The notes: a model not told the origin generated them from the letters alone. Counted from the stretch's first letter, positions 1 through 10,194 are shown. The stretch: DNA of 64,000 bases from Gammaproteobacteria bacterium (GCA_026706935.1 JAPOXV010000026.1:1331721-1395720), one strand, 5' to 3'. Translations and numbers: made by a program.

Positions 1-1
1 T

Positions 2-1564
2 GTGAGTGAAGGGGAAAAGCACCTTATCGGTGAAGTGGAATTAGTCGGCGATCTTGACGATGTCGATCCTAAACAGATCGAGCAACTGATTGTAGTGTCT
101 GAAGGTCAGCTTTACTCGAGCGCGCTTCTTACGGCGACCGAGGAATTGATCACGCGTCAACTTGGACGCTATGGCTATACCTTCGCGACCGCAACTGCCG
201 TTCCTGAAATCAATGAAGACGGAACTGTCAACGTTCGATTCATGGTAAACACCGGTAAACGAGCATACGTAAGGCGATTGAGTTTCGCGGGAAATACAAC
301 GACGAGGGATACGGTATTACGGCGCGAAATGCGCCAACTCGAGGGGGCATGGGCGTCAACTGACCTAATCGACCTGTCCAAAGTACGACTTGAACGAATG
401 GGTTTCTTCTCGGATGTAACTGTTGAGACGCCCGAGGTTGCAGGTGAAGAAGGTCTTATCGACGTTGATATCCTAGTAGAAGAACAGTCGACCGGTTCGA
501 TTACCGGGTCGCTTGGCTATCAAAAGCTATCGGGCATGATCCTCGGCGCATCGATCCAAAAAGCAAATATCGCGGGAACCGGTAAGAACATCGGTCTTTC
601 GTTAGATTGGAGCGACTATCGCAAGTCATTCTCATATACATATATCAACCCTTACTTCACAGAAGACGGCGTGAGCCGTGGATTAAGTGTTTTTATTAGA
701 GACACCGACTACAGCACCTTGAACCTGAATGCATTCTCGACATCTGCGGTAGGTGCCGGAGCTCGTTTCGGATTCCCGATAGGTGAGACGAAACGCCTTC
801 AGTTTGCTGGTCGCGTCGAATATACGGACGTTGAACAAAGTGGTACGGAAGCTGAAGAGATACGGGACTTTATTACCTCTAGCGGTCAGAAGTTCCTGAA
901 TTACAAGGTGGAAGGGCTTTGGTCGCGTGACACCCGTAACCGAGCTATATTCGCGACGCGCGGTTCGAGGCAAACCACGGCACTGGAAGTTTCGGTACCT
1001 GGAAGTGACTTAGAGTTTTATAGGGCGACCATACAGCTTGAGCAGTATTTTCCCGTACCAGGTCTCAATCCAAACTTCGCTTTTCATCTAAACGCTGATC
1101 TAGGGTACGGCGGTGCGTACGGTGGTACCGAAATTTACCCGTTTTATGAGCATTTTTACGGCGGTGGTTTCGGATCAGTTAGAACATATAAAAGGGCATC
1201 ACTCGGACCACGTAGCACGGCATTGCGTAACTTTGGCTCTAATGTTCCTGGTCGCCCGTTTGGCGGAAACATCATGGCCGAGTTATCGGCGGAGTTCGTG
1301 TTTCCGCTACCTTTCATGAAAGACAGAGGGCAAGTTCGTTCGCTTTATTTTGTTGATGCAGGGAACATATTCAGTGATCACTGCTCAGAAACTAGCTTGA
1401 ACTGCTTCTCACCAAGTTTCAAGGAACTACGCGGTTCAACGGGTATCGCTGTTTCATGGTTAACGCGGATGGGGCCGATGTCATTCTCCCTTGGCTACCC
1501 GTTCAACGACACGGAATTAGATGAGACGGAGGTCTTTAGTTTCGAACTGGGACAGACGTTCTAG
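2..1564 (+). CDS. bamA: BamA, outer membrane beta-barrel assembly factor (5' truncated by window)
   Basis: This is the C-terminal two thirds of BamA, the central Omp85 protein that folds and inserts beta-barrel proteins into the outer membrane. The reading frame is open from the first bases, so the true start, signal peptide and first POTRA domains lie outside the window. Residues about 1-75 and 76-155 look like POTRA 4 and 5, and the rest is the 16-strand barrel ending in Phe, the usual outer-membrane signature. The normally invariant loop-6 VRGF motif reads VRTY near residue 393, with the arginine kept. skp and lpxD follow directly, as in most gammaproteobacteria. Identity is secure; only the 5' end is missing. 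Confidence 0.95.
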   Translation: MSEGEKHLIGEVELVGDLDDVDPKQIEQLIVVSEGQLYSSALLTATEELITRQLGRYGYTFATATAVPEINEDGTVNVRFMVNTGKRAYVRRLSFAGNTTTRDTVLRREMRQLEGAWASTDLIDLSKVRLERMGFFSDVTVETPEVAGEEGLIDVDILVEEQSTGSITGSLGYQKLSGMILGASIQKANIAGTGKNIGLSLDWSDYRKSFSYTYINPYFTEDGVSRGLSVFIRDTDYSTLNLNAFSTSAVGAGARFGFPIGETKRLQFAGRVEYTDVEQSGTEAEEIRDFITSSGQKFLNYKVEGLWSRDTRNRAIFATRGSRQTTALEVSVPGSDLEFYRATIQLEQYFPVPGLNPNFAFHLNADLGYGGAYGGTEIYPFYEHFYGGGFGSVRTYKRASLGPRSTALRNFGSNVPGRPFGGNIMAELSAEFVFPLPFMKDRGQVRSLYFVDAGNIFSDHCSETSLNCFSPSFKELRGSTGIAVSWLTRMGPMSFSLGYPFNDTELDETEVFSFELGQTF

Positions 1565-1688
1565 CTAGGTTTTGCGGCGGCGAATACTTAGCAAAAACGG
1601 GCTCAAAATCTCGACCCAAGACTATAATCCCACGCCCCGCGTAGCGTGCATCTGCCATGGTCTGCGCCCACATATCCCTGAGGCATTC

Positions 1689-2207
1689 ATGATTTCTAAA
1701 TTGTTGAAGCTGCTTTGCGCCGTCCTTGCGCTCAATGTAGCAATGGCGGCGTCTGCACAGTTACGCGTGGCCGTTGTGAACTCGAATGAAGCTGCGATGG
1801 CGACGGAAGAGGCGAAGGCAACGCTTGCACAGATTGAAGAGGAATTCGCACCAGAGAGTGACCGACTAAAGCAACTACAGCAAGATTTAATTGGGTTACG
1901 CGATAAGCTAATTAACGATAGTGCCGTGACATCAGAGGAAGAGCGCCGCCAGATGCAGAAGCAAATGGAGGATATGCAGTTCGATTTGGAGGTTGGCGCA
2001 CAGAAACTGCAACGCGAGTTAACGGAGCGTCGCGATGAATTACTCAATGCGCTTAACCCTAAATTTCAGAAAGCACTAAGAGATCTTGTCGAACTAGAGA
2101 ATTTTGATATCGTCTACCAATTCAATCCGAATGTATTGCTTTACGTAAATCCGCGTCACAACATCACGCGCAAAGTCACGGAGGCAATGAACAACATCAC
2201 CGAGTAA
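1689..2207 (+). CDS. skp: Skp/OmpH periplasmic chaperone
   Basis: Periplasmic chaperone that binds unfolded outer-membrane proteins and hands them to the Bam complex. I chose the ATG at 1689 because it gives a clean signal peptide (MISKLLKLLCAVLALNVAMA, cleavage near ASAQ) and a 172-residue product. The frame stays open back to 1572, but that extension has no signal-like character. The mature protein starts with the RVAVVNSNEA stretch typical of Skp and continues as a long charged helix pair (about residues 45-125, rich in E, K, Q) forming the coiled-coil tentacles. It sits between bamA and lpxD, its standard place, and is probably co-transcribed with them. Confidence 0.92.
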   Translation: MISKLLKLLCAVLALNVAMAASAQLRVAVVNSNEAAMATEEAKATLAQIEEEFAPESDRLKQLQQDLIGLRDKLINDSAVTSEEERRQMQKQMEDMQFDLEVGAQKLQRELTERRDELLNALNPKFQKALRDLVELENFDIVYQFNPNVLLYVNPRHNITRKVTEAMNNITE

Positions 2208-2238
2208 GTGATGTATTTCAATTACGACTAGTCGCATC

Positions 2239-3297
2239 ATGTTGTCGCTCGCCGAGATCGCGCAACGCACTCATGGGCGAGTGATAGGCGACGAACTGAT
2301 CTGTATCTCAGGGGTCGGATCGCTCGCAAACGCTCGGTGCGGTGACCTGACTTACCTTTCTAATCAAAGATATCGCTCGCAATTGCAGGATACCCACGCG
2401 TCTGCAGTATTGCTTTCCGAGCAAAATGTTGCGAATTGCCCGATTCCCGCAATCGTTGTCGGAAATCCGCAGCTCGCATTTGCGAAGATTGCACGTGAGT
2501 TCGACAAACGACAACGAGTTGCTAAGGGCATCGATCCGACCGCCCGTATTGACTCTAGTGCCCAATTAGGCAAGGATCTACGGCTCGGACCGAACGTAAT
2601 CGTGGGTTCCCAGTGCGAGATCGGTGATGGCGTCGAACTTAGCGCAAACGTCTCGATCGGCGCTCACTCCTCGGTTGGTGATCACACGAGTGTTCGTGAG
2701 AACGTGGTCGTTTACCATGATGTCCAAATCGGTTCACACTGTACGATCCATGCGAATACCTCTATTGGCGCAGACGGATTTGGCATTACCGCAGATGACG
2801 AAGGGCAGCTTCAGGAAATTCCACAAGTAGGGCGAGTTCGAATAGGTGACGACGTGCTGGTTGGCGCTGGAGTAACGATTGATCGCGGTACGATCGATGA
2901 CACGGTCATCCATGACAACGTAAAGATTGATGATCAGGTTCACATCGCCCATAACTGTGTCGTCGGCGCGCATTCGATCTTGTGCGGACGATCCTCCTTG
3001 GCAGGCAGCGTTACATTGGGTGAATACTGTGTACTGGCGGGCGGCGTTGGTATTGCGGGTGAAGGACCGGTCTCAATTGCTGGTGGCGTTGAAATTGGTG
3101 CTATGACGTTCGTTTCTCGTGACATCACCGAACCAGGCCGTTACTCTGGTGCAACGCTTCACACAGATAATCGAACATGGCGTCGTAACGTGCTAAGGTT
3201 GAATGAACTCGATTCGATGGCAAAAAGGTTACGACACGTCGAAAATATGCTACAGAAACGTGAACGCATCGACGCTGACCCTTCAAGCGCGGAATAA
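2239..3297 (+). CDS. lpxD: LpxD, UDP-3-O-(3-hydroxyacyl)glucosamine N-acyltransferase
   Basis: Third step of lipid A synthesis: transfers a hydroxyacyl chain from acyl carrier protein to UDP-3-O-acyl-glucosamine in the cytoplasm. At 352 residues it has the family length. An N-terminal uridine-binding domain (to about residue 100) is followed by a left-handed beta-helix of hexapeptide repeats (for example [20 protein letters not shown]) and a C-terminal helical tail. The catalytic histidine region reads [15 protein letters not shown]. The ATG at 2239 gives a normal N-terminus. fabZ follows after 8 bp, so the two are surely co-transcribed. Confidence 0.95.
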   Translation: MLSLAEIAQRTHGRVIGDELICISGVGSLANARCGDLTYLSNQRYRSQLQDTHASAVLLSEQNVANCPIPAIVVGNPQLAFAKIAREFDKRQRVAKGIDPTARIDSSAQLGKDLRLGPNVIVGSQCEIGDGVELSANVSIGAHSSVGDHTSVRENVVVYHDVQIGSHCTIHANTSIGADGFGITADDEGQLQEIPQVGRVRIGDDVLVGAGVTIDRGTIDDTVIHDNVKIDDQVHIAHNCVVGAHSILCGRSSLAGSVTLGEYCVLAGGVGIAGEGPVSIAGGVEIGAMTFVSRDITEPGRYSGATLHTDNRTWRRNVLRLNELDSMAKRLRHVENMLQKRERIDADPSSAE

Positions 3298-3305
3298 ACG
3301 AATCC

Positions 3306-3749
3306 ATGTCTGACCAAGATATCGACTTTGTGATTACGGACTACCTGCCGCATAGGTATCCGTTTCTATTGGTTGATCGTGTGCTAGAGATTGTGCTGGG
3401 TGAGAGGATCGTCTGCGTTAAAAACGTATCGGCAAACGAACCTTTCTTTCCAGGACACTTCCCTGACAGACCGATCATGCCTGGTGTGCTTATCGTTGAA
3501 GCACTTGCGCAAGCTAGTGGAATTCTGGCACTTCGCTCGCGTAATCTCTCGGTTGAGAAACACGGAAGCGTATTTGTACTGGCGGGCATGGATAAGACCC
3601 GATTCAAGAAACCCGTCGAACCCGGTGATCGCTTGATTCTGGACGCGAACGTGGTTAGCGAGCGTCGAGACATCATGAAGTTCAGTTGCGAAGCGCTTGT
3701 CGACGAAAACGTTGTTTGCTCGACGGAGCTCCTGATCGCCAGCGGCTAA
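3306..3749 (+). CDS. fabZ: FabZ, 3-hydroxyacyl-ACP dehydratase
   Basis: Dehydrates 3-hydroxyacyl-ACP in the elongation cycle of type II fatty acid synthesis, competing with LpxA/LpxD for hydroxyacyl-ACP. The 147-residue hotdog-fold protein shows the signature [13 protein letters not shown] near the N-terminus, the catalytic histidine in [16 protein letters not shown] and the following glutamate in the EALAQ helix. It lies between lpxD and lpxB. In most relatives lpxA separates fabZ from lpxB, but here only 24 bp do. Confidence 0.96.
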   Translation: MSDQDIDFVITDYLPHRYPFLLVDRVLEIVLGERIVCVKNVSANEPFFPGHFPDRPIMPGVLIVEALAQASGILALRSRNLSVEKHGSVFVLAGMDKTRFKKPVEPGDRLILDANVVSERRDIMKFSCEALVDENVVCSTELLIASG

Positions 3750-3773
3750 GCGAGCGTCGACTCGAGCCGAATC

Positions 3774-4928
3774 TTGACCGAAAAACCCTTGAAAATAGGG
3801 CTTGTCGCGGGCGAAGCGTCAGGTGACCTTCTAGGTTCTTCGCTGATGGCCGCGATTTCCGAACGCAAGTCCAACGTGGAATTTGTGGGCGTCGGCGGGA
3901 ACACCATGCTCGCTTCTGGACTTACGAGCTTAGCCGACATGGACCACTTTGCCGTCAACGGATTCGTAGATCCCTTACTACGTGTTGGTAGCCTCTATCG
4001 ACTGCTACGTCTGTTAGTTAGCGAGCTGTCAACCACCGATGTCGTGGTTGGCATCGACTTCAACGTATTCAACCTTCTCCTCGAGCGTCGTATTCGGATG
4101 CGCGGCGTGCCTACTGCACATTACGTTAGTCCGTCGGTATATGCGTGGCGACGTGGACGTGTGAAACGCATCGAAAAAGCGGTCGATGTCATTATGACCT
4201 TGTTTCCATTTGAAACGGCAGTATATGAGGAGCGAGACATCAGAGCGGTCTTCGTCGGTCACCCTACGGCAGATCGATTCAATCCTAATGAAGATAAATC
4301 TAGCCTGATGTCGAAAACACGAGCTGCGAATGGTTGGTCAAGCGATTCGTTGATTCTTTGTCTGATGCCGGGTAGTCGAGGATCAGAGATCGGGTTTCAC
4401 TTTGAGCTCTTCTTAGAGACCGCGCGGGTACTGCAAGAGCAAGTCCAGCACCCTAGATTCGAAGTGATCGTAGCTGCACGACATCCTCAAGTTCACCAGA
4501 AATGGCAAACCATGTGTTCCAACTTCCCATCGTTGAGTGTCGAGATTTCGAGTTTAAGCGCAACGGATGTTCTGGCCGCGAGCGACATCGCGTTGGTGAA
4601 GTCAGGCACGAGTACGTTGGAGGCGATGCTTATGAAGACTCCGATGGTTGTTGCTTATCGAATGGGCGCACTAACAGTGAAAATCGTCCAATCGATGATG
4701 TATATCGATCACATCGCACTTCCCAATATACTTGCTAACAAGACGCTCGTTCCTGAGTACATTCAAGACGAAGCGACACCACAAAACTTAGCCAACGCAC
4801 TCTTTGAGCAGTTGAACCGAGACGATATCACGCTGTTGGAAGAATTCGCATCGCTTCACCGTTCATTGAAGCAGAATGCAGCCAGTCGTGCGGCAGAAAC
4901 CGTGCTTTCACTTGTCGAATCGAGTTAG
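3774..4928 (+). CDS. lpxB: LpxB, lipid-A-disaccharide synthase
   Basis: Glycosyltransferase (GT19) that joins UDP-diacylglucosamine and lipid X to make the lipid A disaccharide at the inner membrane. The start is TTG at 3774; the product of 384 residues has the family length and begins in the conserved LVAGEASGDLLGSSLM segment. Other family motifs are GVGGNTMLASG, YVSPSVYAWRRGRVKRI, LFPFETAVYEE, the GHPTAD turn and LMPGSRGSEI. It overlaps the 5' end of rnhB. The preceding gap of 24 bp leaves no room for lpxA. Confidence 0.95.
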   Translation: MTEKPLKIGLVAGEASGDLLGSSLMAAISERKSNVEFVGVGGNTMLASGLTSLADMDHFAVNGFVDPLLRVGSLYRLLRLLVSELSTTDVVVGIDFNVFNLLLERRIRMRGVPTAHYVSPSVYAWRRGRVKRIEKAVDVIMTLFPFETAVYEERDIRAVFVGHPTADRFNPNEDKSSLMSKTRAANGWSSDSLILCLMPGSRGSEIGFHFELFLETARVLQEQVQHPRFEVIVAARHPQVHQKWQTMCSNFPSLSVEISSLSATDVLAASDIALVKSGTSTLEAMLMKTPMVVAYRMGALTVKIVQSMMYIDHIALPNILANKTLVPEYIQDEATPQNLANALFEQLNRDDITLLEEFASLHRSLKQNAASRAAETVLSLVESS

Positions 4929-5520
4929 CCTAAAGACACAGATTCTGATCGGTATCGATGAAGCCGGGAGAGGTCCATTAGCTGGACCAGTCGTCGCTGG
5001 TGCAGTAGCGCTTGATCCGCAAACATCGATTGAAGGTCTGGCAGATAGTAAGCGACTAACGCCTACGAAGCGTGAAAAGCTATTCGTCGAAATCAAACGT
5101 AGAGCGCTCGGATACGGTATTGGGATAGCGGATGTTGAGGAGATTGATTCGCACAATATCTTGCAGGCAAGTTTGCTTGCGATGCGTCGTGCGTATTCAA
5201 ACACTGCGCTTATTGCAGACGAGGTTTGGGTCGATGGCGACAAGGATCCGGGTATTTCAGAAAGAACCTTCACGCTCGTTGGCGGCGATGCCAAAATGGC
5301 TTCGATAAGCGCAGCATCTATTCTGGCTAAGGTCACGCGTGATCGCATGATGGTAGCGTACGCAAAGACGTACCCGGAATACGGTTTTGACCGCCACAAA
5401 GGCTACCCGACTTCATTACATCTTGCGCGATTGCGGGAGTATGGTCCCTGTCCCATTCATCGTGTAAGTTTTGGTCCTGTACGTGATGTACATCATCGGA
5501 TTTGCCACTCCCTGACATGA
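4912..5520 (+). CDS. rnhB: RNase HII
   Basis: Removes RNA from RNA-DNA hybrids and misincorporated ribonucleotides. The catalytic GIDEAGRGPLAGPVVAGAVAL motif lies close to the N-terminus, with DSKRLT and the later DGD and SIAAASILAKVTRDR-type segment (here SISAASILAKVTRDR). I chose TTG at 4912, which overlaps the lpxB end by 17 bp and puts 13 residues before GIDEAG; an in-frame ATG at 4876 would add 12 more residues and overlap lpxB further. It ends in an ATGA overlap with dnaE, so translation is probably coupled. Confidence 0.9.
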   Translation: MSNRVSLKTQILIGIDEAGRGPLAGPVVAGAVALDPQTSIEGLADSKRLTPTKREKLFVEIKRRALGYGIGIADVEEIDSHNILQASLLAMRRAYSNTALIADEVWVDGDKDPGISERTFTLVGGDAKMASISAASILAKVTRDRMMVAYAKTYPEYGFDRHKGYPTSLHLARLREYGPCPIHRVSFGPVRDVHHRICHSLT

Positions 5521-8500
5521 GCAATTTCGTCCACCTTTCCGTGCATAGCGAGTACTCGGTTGTGGACAGCGTCGTGTTCCTCGACGAGCTTGTCCATAAA
5601 GTCAAGAGTTTCGGCATGTCGAGTGTTGCTTTAACCGACAAAGGCAACTTAACAGCAATGCTCAAATTTCAGAACAAGTGCTTTGAGCAAGGAATCAAAC
5701 CGATTTTCGGTTGTGAGCTTGCGCTGCATGGGGCGCATGGTAACTCTAAACTCATCGTGCTGGCTGCCAATCAACCTGGTTATCACAACTTGATGCGACT
5801 GGTCACCAACGCGTCTCGAAACAGTAAGAGTCATCAGTGCGCTGACTACGAGATGCTGGCGGAGTTCAATGAAGGTCTAATCTTGCTGTCCGGCGGCGTG
5901 CGAGGGGATCTCGGTCAGAGACTTCTCGCAAACGAACACAAGAGGGCTGAGGAATTACTCGATTGGTACGCACAGCACTTTGGGGATCGGTTCTACGCAG
6001 AGGTATCTAGAACGGGTCGAGTCGATGAAAACGACTACATCGAGGCGGTAGTCCCGCTAGCCGCTGAAAAGAACGTTCCGCTCGTTGCGACAAACGACGT
6101 CATATGCGTTTCAGACGATGCGTTCACTCTCCACGACGCGAAGTTATGTATCCAACGTAGCGAGCACATGGGGGAATCCTATTCCTGGAAAGGTGAGTAC
6201 AGTCCGTATCAGCACTTGCGTTCCGGTGAGGAGATGCTTAAGCGGTTTCGAGATTTGCCGGACGCAATCGAGAACACTATTGAGATTTCAAAACGGTGTA
6301 ACGTTCAGGTCGAAACAGGAAAGTACTTTCAACGACCATACCCAAAGCCGACCGACGACGAAAACAACGCCATACTTCGGCATACCGTCGAGGAAGCACT
6401 GGAGGCATTTTTAGCGAACGAACACTCCGATATCGATGTGACAGACTTCAGTACATATCGGGAGCGCGCTGAGTACGAACTCGACGTGATAATCGAAATG
6501 GGCTTCGCCGGTTACTTTATGATCGTTCGTGACATCGTGCTGTGGGCAAAAGAGCACGACATTCCAGTAGGGCCTGGACGAGGATCCGGTGCGGCGTCAT
6601 TGGTCGCGATGTTGCTGGGAATCACCGGCTTGAACCCGATCAAACACAACCTTTTCTTCGAACGGTTGCTGAACCGTGACCGAAGATCCATGCCTGATCT
6701 CGACATTGACTTCTGTGCACAACGCCGCGATGAGGTGATGTGGCATGTGGTTGAGCAGTTCGGTCGTGATTGTGTGGGATTGATCGCCACCCAAGGTACG
6801 CTCGCTGCAAAAGGCATCGTTCACGGAATGGGTCGAGCGCTGGCGTATTCTCATAGCGACGTATCCCGCATTACACAGTTAATCCCGACGAAACCCGGCA
6901 CGAAATTGAAGGAAGCGTGCGACGAGGATCCACGAATTGAGGAAACGGCGGCAGCCTACGGCTGCACGGAGTTGATCGAGGAAAGTAAGAAACTCGAGGG
7001 GATTATTGCGACGTCGGGTGTCCATCCTGCAGGGGTCGTGATCGGACCGGATCGACTTGAGGAATACGTGCCATGTGAGTTGGACCCAGAAACGAATTTG
7101 CTCGTGACGCAACTCGATAAGGACGATGTCGAAAAGGCCGGTATGGTGAAGTTCGATCTGTTGAGTTTGAAAAACTTGACCGTCATCGACAAAACAATCC
7201 GATCGATCAATATGAGAAATAAGAACGGGTCGCCGTATCTCGAAATCGCAGATATACCGCTGAACGACCGCAATACGTTCCGATTGATCGCAGCCGCAGA
7301 CACGGAAGGTGTGTTTCAGCTGGAATCACCTGGAATGAGACGGTTAATTCGCCAATTGAGACCCGATACGTTCGACGATATCGTCGCTCTAGTCGCCCTC
7401 TATCGGCCGGGACCGCTGAATGCGGGAGTTGACCGAAGCTATGCGTTACGGAAGCGTGGTAAGGAGCGAGTTAGCTACGACCATCCGTTACTCAAAGAGG
7501 TATTGAAGAACACTTTTGGTCTCATGATTTACCAAGAGGATGTCATGAGTGTGTCTAGAGCGCTCGCAGGATTCTCTGGCGGAGAAGCAGATATACTGCG
7601 GGAGGCGATGGGGAAGAAGATTCGTGACAAACTCGTAGAGCTCAAAGATCGATTCGCAGATGGCTGCCTTGAAAATGACGTCGAATCGAAAGTTGCTGAT
7701 GAAATTTACGAAAAGATGCTCGGTTTCTCAGAATATGCATTTCCAAAGGCTCACGCGGCCGCGTATGCGATGGTCACCTACCAAACGGCATACTTAAAAG
7801 CGAACTACCCGAACGAATATATGGCTGCTGTCATCTCCGTGGAACGAGGGGATCCAAACCGCGTTCGGCGGCTCTTGGCGGAAGCGGACCGGATGGGATT
7901 GGCGTTAGAGTCTCCAGATGTGAATCGACCGACGTTTGATTGTGTTCCAACAAAGGACGGATTGCGAATTGGTATGCCGTGCCTGAAGGGCGTCGGCGAA
8001 GGCGATGTGCGACATATACAACAAGCGCTTGACGAAAGGCAATTCACAAGTCTCTTCGACTTTTGTACGCGAATTGACGTGACCAACATGCATCGCAACA
8101 CAGTAGAGCGGTTGATAAGGTCAGGCGCATTCGATTCGATTGAGCCTATATCCAATGAGCGGGAAGGTGTTAGAGCTGTACTTCTCGATAAACTCGCTCT
8201 CGCATACCAGGCTGGTACGGACGGTGCGCAATCAAGCCATAGCTTGTTTGGTGGACCGAAGGAGCAAGAGGTCTTCGAGAACTATAGGGTTCCCGAACCT
8301 TTGACTAGAAAGGAACTTTATTTAGGTGAGAGGGAGACGATAGGGTTTGAAGTAAGCGATTCATCTACTCGGTCATACTTTCAGGAATTTGACTCCGTTT
8401 GTACGTGTTCGCTGGATGAGGCTCATACGCGCGAAGGTAATGGTGAGATCGTTGTTGCGGGTAAGATCAAGCGTTCCGAAGTGCGTGAACATTCAAGCCG

Positions 8501-8984
8501 TGGTGAGATTGCTACCCTGGAATTAGAGGGACAAAACGGTGCATTGAATGCGATTCTCTGGCCTGAGCAGTATCGGAAATTCTCGCGTTATGTGGTCGCT
8601 GACGAATTCGTAGTCGCGAAAGGACGGATGCGTTATGACAAGTTTCGCGACGAGAACCAATTGTCGATAGATTCACTGTTCGATCCCGTCGGGGCTAGAA
8701 AGCACTACCAAGCGTTTATTGCCTTACGATTTGAAAACGATGAAGCACGAGCATTGCTAACGGCTGAGAAATTACAGCAGTTTGAAGACGTTTTCAAGAA
8801 TTCCGAACGCAAGGAGGGTCGTCCGGTTGATATCGCGATCCAGAAAGATGGCGCGACGTTACGGGTAGGCTTAGGTAAGGGTTTCCGGAAACTGCCCGTT
8901 ACGAATCAGGTATTGGCAGAGCTGCGTGGTATTTTTGGACCGAATGTCGTCAATGTTGGATTCCAAAAGAAAGGCGCAACGTAA
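5517..8984 (+). CDS. dnaE: DNA polymerase III alpha subunit
   Basis: Replicative DNA polymerase catalytic subunit. The ATG at 5517 overlaps the rnhB stop as ATGA and gives 1155 residues, starting MSNFVHLSVHSEYS, the usual N-terminus leading into the PHP domain. The palm active site is visible as GPGRGSGAAS (351-360) and PDLDIDF (about 393-399), with the third carboxylate in KFDLLSLKNL near 545. A helix-hairpin-helix region and an OB-fold (GEIVVAGKIKRSEV) follow. The C-terminal tail is moderately short. accA, the usual next gene, is absent, and tilS overlaps the 3' end. Confidence 0.96.
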   Translation: MSNFVHLSVHSEYSVVDSVVFLDELVHKVKSFGMSSVALTDKGNLTAMLKFQNKCFEQGIKPIFGCELALHGAHGNSKLIVLAANQPGYHNLMRLVTNASRNSKSHQCADYEMLAEFNEGLILLSGGVRGDLGQRLLANEHKRAEELLDWYAQHFGDRFYAEVSRTGRVDENDYIEAVVPLAAEKNVPLVATNDVICVSDDAFTLHDAKLCIQRSEHMGESYSWKGEYSPYQHLRSGEEMLKRFRDLPDAIENTIEISKRCNVQVETGKYFQRPYPKPTDDENNAILRHTVEEALEAFLANEHSDIDVTDFSTYRERAEYELDVIIEMGFAGYFMIVRDIVLWAKEHDIPVGPGRGSGAASLVAMLLGITGLNPIKHNLFFERLLNRDRRSMPDLDIDFCAQRRDEVMWHVVEQFGRDCVGLIATQGTLAAKGIVHGMGRALAYSHSDVSRITQLIPTKPGTKLKEACDEDPRIEETAAAYGCTELIEESKKLEGIIATSGVHPAGVVIGPDRLEEYVPCELDPETNLLVTQLDKDDVEKAGMVKFDLLSLKNLTVIDKTIRSINMRNKNGSPYLEIADIPLNDRNTFRLIAAADTEGVFQLESPGMRRLIRQLRPDTFDDIVALVALYRPGPLNAGVDRSYALRKRGKERVSYDHPLLKEVLKNTFGLMIYQEDVMSVSRALAGFSGGEADILREAMGKKIRDKLVELKDRFADGCLENDVESKVADEIYEKMLGFSEYAFPKAHAAAYAMVTYQTAYLKANYPNEYMAAVISVERGDPNRVRRLLAEADRMGLALESPDVNRPTFDCVPTKDGLRIGMPCLKGVGEGDVRHIQQALDERQFTSLFDFCTRIDVTNMHRNTVERLIRSGAFDSIEPISNEREGVRAVLLDKLALAYQAGTDGAQSSHSLFGGPKEQEVFENYRVPEPLTRKELYLGERETIGFEVSDSSTRSYFQEFDSVCTCSLDEAHTREGNGEIVVAGKIKRSEVREHSSRGEIATLELEGQNGALNAILWPEQYRKFSRYVVADEFVVAKGRMRYDKFRDENQLSIDSLFDPVGARKHYQAFIALRFENDEARALLTAEKLQQFEDVFKNSERKEGRPVDIAIQKDGATLRVGLGKGFRKLPVTNQVLAELRGIFGPNVVNVGFQKKGAT

Positions 8985-10194
8985 TAACAGCTCGTTTGAA
9001 CAAATCGTTCAAATGCTAACTGAATTAGATCTTCCACCGACGCATCAACTCTGGATTGCGTATAGTGGTGGCGTAGATTCAACGATACTTCTTCATGCGG
9101 CTGCGCGAGCATTCGATCCAGAGCAGCTAACTGCCCTACATATCAACCATGGATTGAGCGAAAACGCCAATACGTGGGAATCACACTGTGAAGTGATCGC
9201 TACTCGACTAAATCTTCCATTCGTCGTACGTCGAATCTACCTAACAGGTCGGAATCTCGAAGCTGAAGGACGCCGTGCGAGATTTAGAGTTTTTGACGAA
9301 GTAGCGCGCGACGGCGACGTTGTTGCTACCGCACATCACCGCGATGACGAAGTGGAGAGCTTGATGTGGCAGCTCAGCACAGGACGGGCGCTTGTTGGAA
9401 TCGCTCATTGGCGCAGTTTGGCGCATGGACGCCTCTGGCGACCACTCCTCAGCTGCAAACGCAGTGAATTGCTGGACATTGCACGCAAGAACGGGTGGTC
9501 GTGGGTCGAAGACGAATCAAATCTTGATGTATCGCTAACGCGCAACGCTCTTCGCCAAGAGGTTTTACCACATCTGCGCGCAGCATTTCCGAATTTCGAC
9601 TCCCATCTTCTTCAGTTGAAAGCGCCGCCGCATGAAGTCTTCCCGCCGGAACCAATTGAAGCTAAACTGTTGCGAGAGAATCCAATGCGTGTAAGAGCGT
9701 GGCTACATGCTTTCGACCTTACACCTAAAACTGGTGCTGTAGAGGAAATTGCGCGCCAAGCGACGGCACGTGACGACGCACAGGTTCTTGTGCGGGTATC
9801 TTCAAACACTAGCGTTCGTCGGTTTAAAGGGGCGTTTTTCGTCGTCCCCGACGAGGAAATAGTCGAGGCACGTACGATAAAGGTCGGGGAACGCCACCGT
9901 GGTACATTCGGCGAATTAACGTGGGATAACGAAGGTACAGGATTAACTACAGACACCGAGATTCTGGTGCGAACGCGTAACGGCGGTGAGACTCTTCACC
10001 TATTCGACCGGACCGTGAAGCTCTCGAAGTGGTTTTACGAACAAGGAGTGCCACCGTGGGAGCGTGATGCTTGGCCTTTGCTTTATATTGGCGATCAACT
10101 GGCGGCAGTCCCTGGTTTAGGCGTGTCTGCATCTGCTAGTAAACCTGAGGGTTGGCTACCAATCTGGCGGCGACTAGATCGATATTCGCGATGA
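8953..10194 (+). CDS. tilS: TilS, tRNA(Ile)-lysidine synthase
   Basis: Modifies C34 of the CAU-anticodon tRNA-Ile to lysidine using ATP, converting its specificity from Met to Ile codons. The ATP-pyrophosphatase loop SGGVDS is at residues 38-43, followed by HINHGLSENA and the HHRDDEVESL segment. The C-terminal half holds the substrate-recognition domains and ends in LPIWRRLDRYSR. The start is uncertain: ATG 8953 overlaps dnaE by 32 bp, GTG 8926 or ATG 8944 are longer, and ATG 9013 would clear dnaE and still leave 16 residues before the loop. Confidence 0.9.
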   Translation: MLDSKRKAQRNNSSFEQIVQMLTELDLPPTHQLWIAYSGGVDSTILLHAAARAFDPEQLTALHINHGLSENANTWESHCEVIATRLNLPFVVRRIYLTGRNLEAEGRRARFRVFDEVARDGDVVATAHHRDDEVESLMWQLSTGRALVGIAHWRSLAHGRLWRPLLSCKRSELLDIARKNGWSWVEDESNLDVSLTRNALRQEVLPHLRAAFPNFDSHLLQLKAPPHEVFPPEPIEAKLLRENPMRVRAWLHAFDLTPKTGAVEEIARQATARDDAQVLVRVSSNTSVRRFKGAFFVVPDEEIVEARTIKVGERHRGTFGELTWDNEGTGLTTDTEILVRTRNGGETLHLFDRTVKLSKWFYEQGVPPWERDAWPLLYIGDQLAAVPGLGVSASASKPEGWLPIWRRLDRYSR

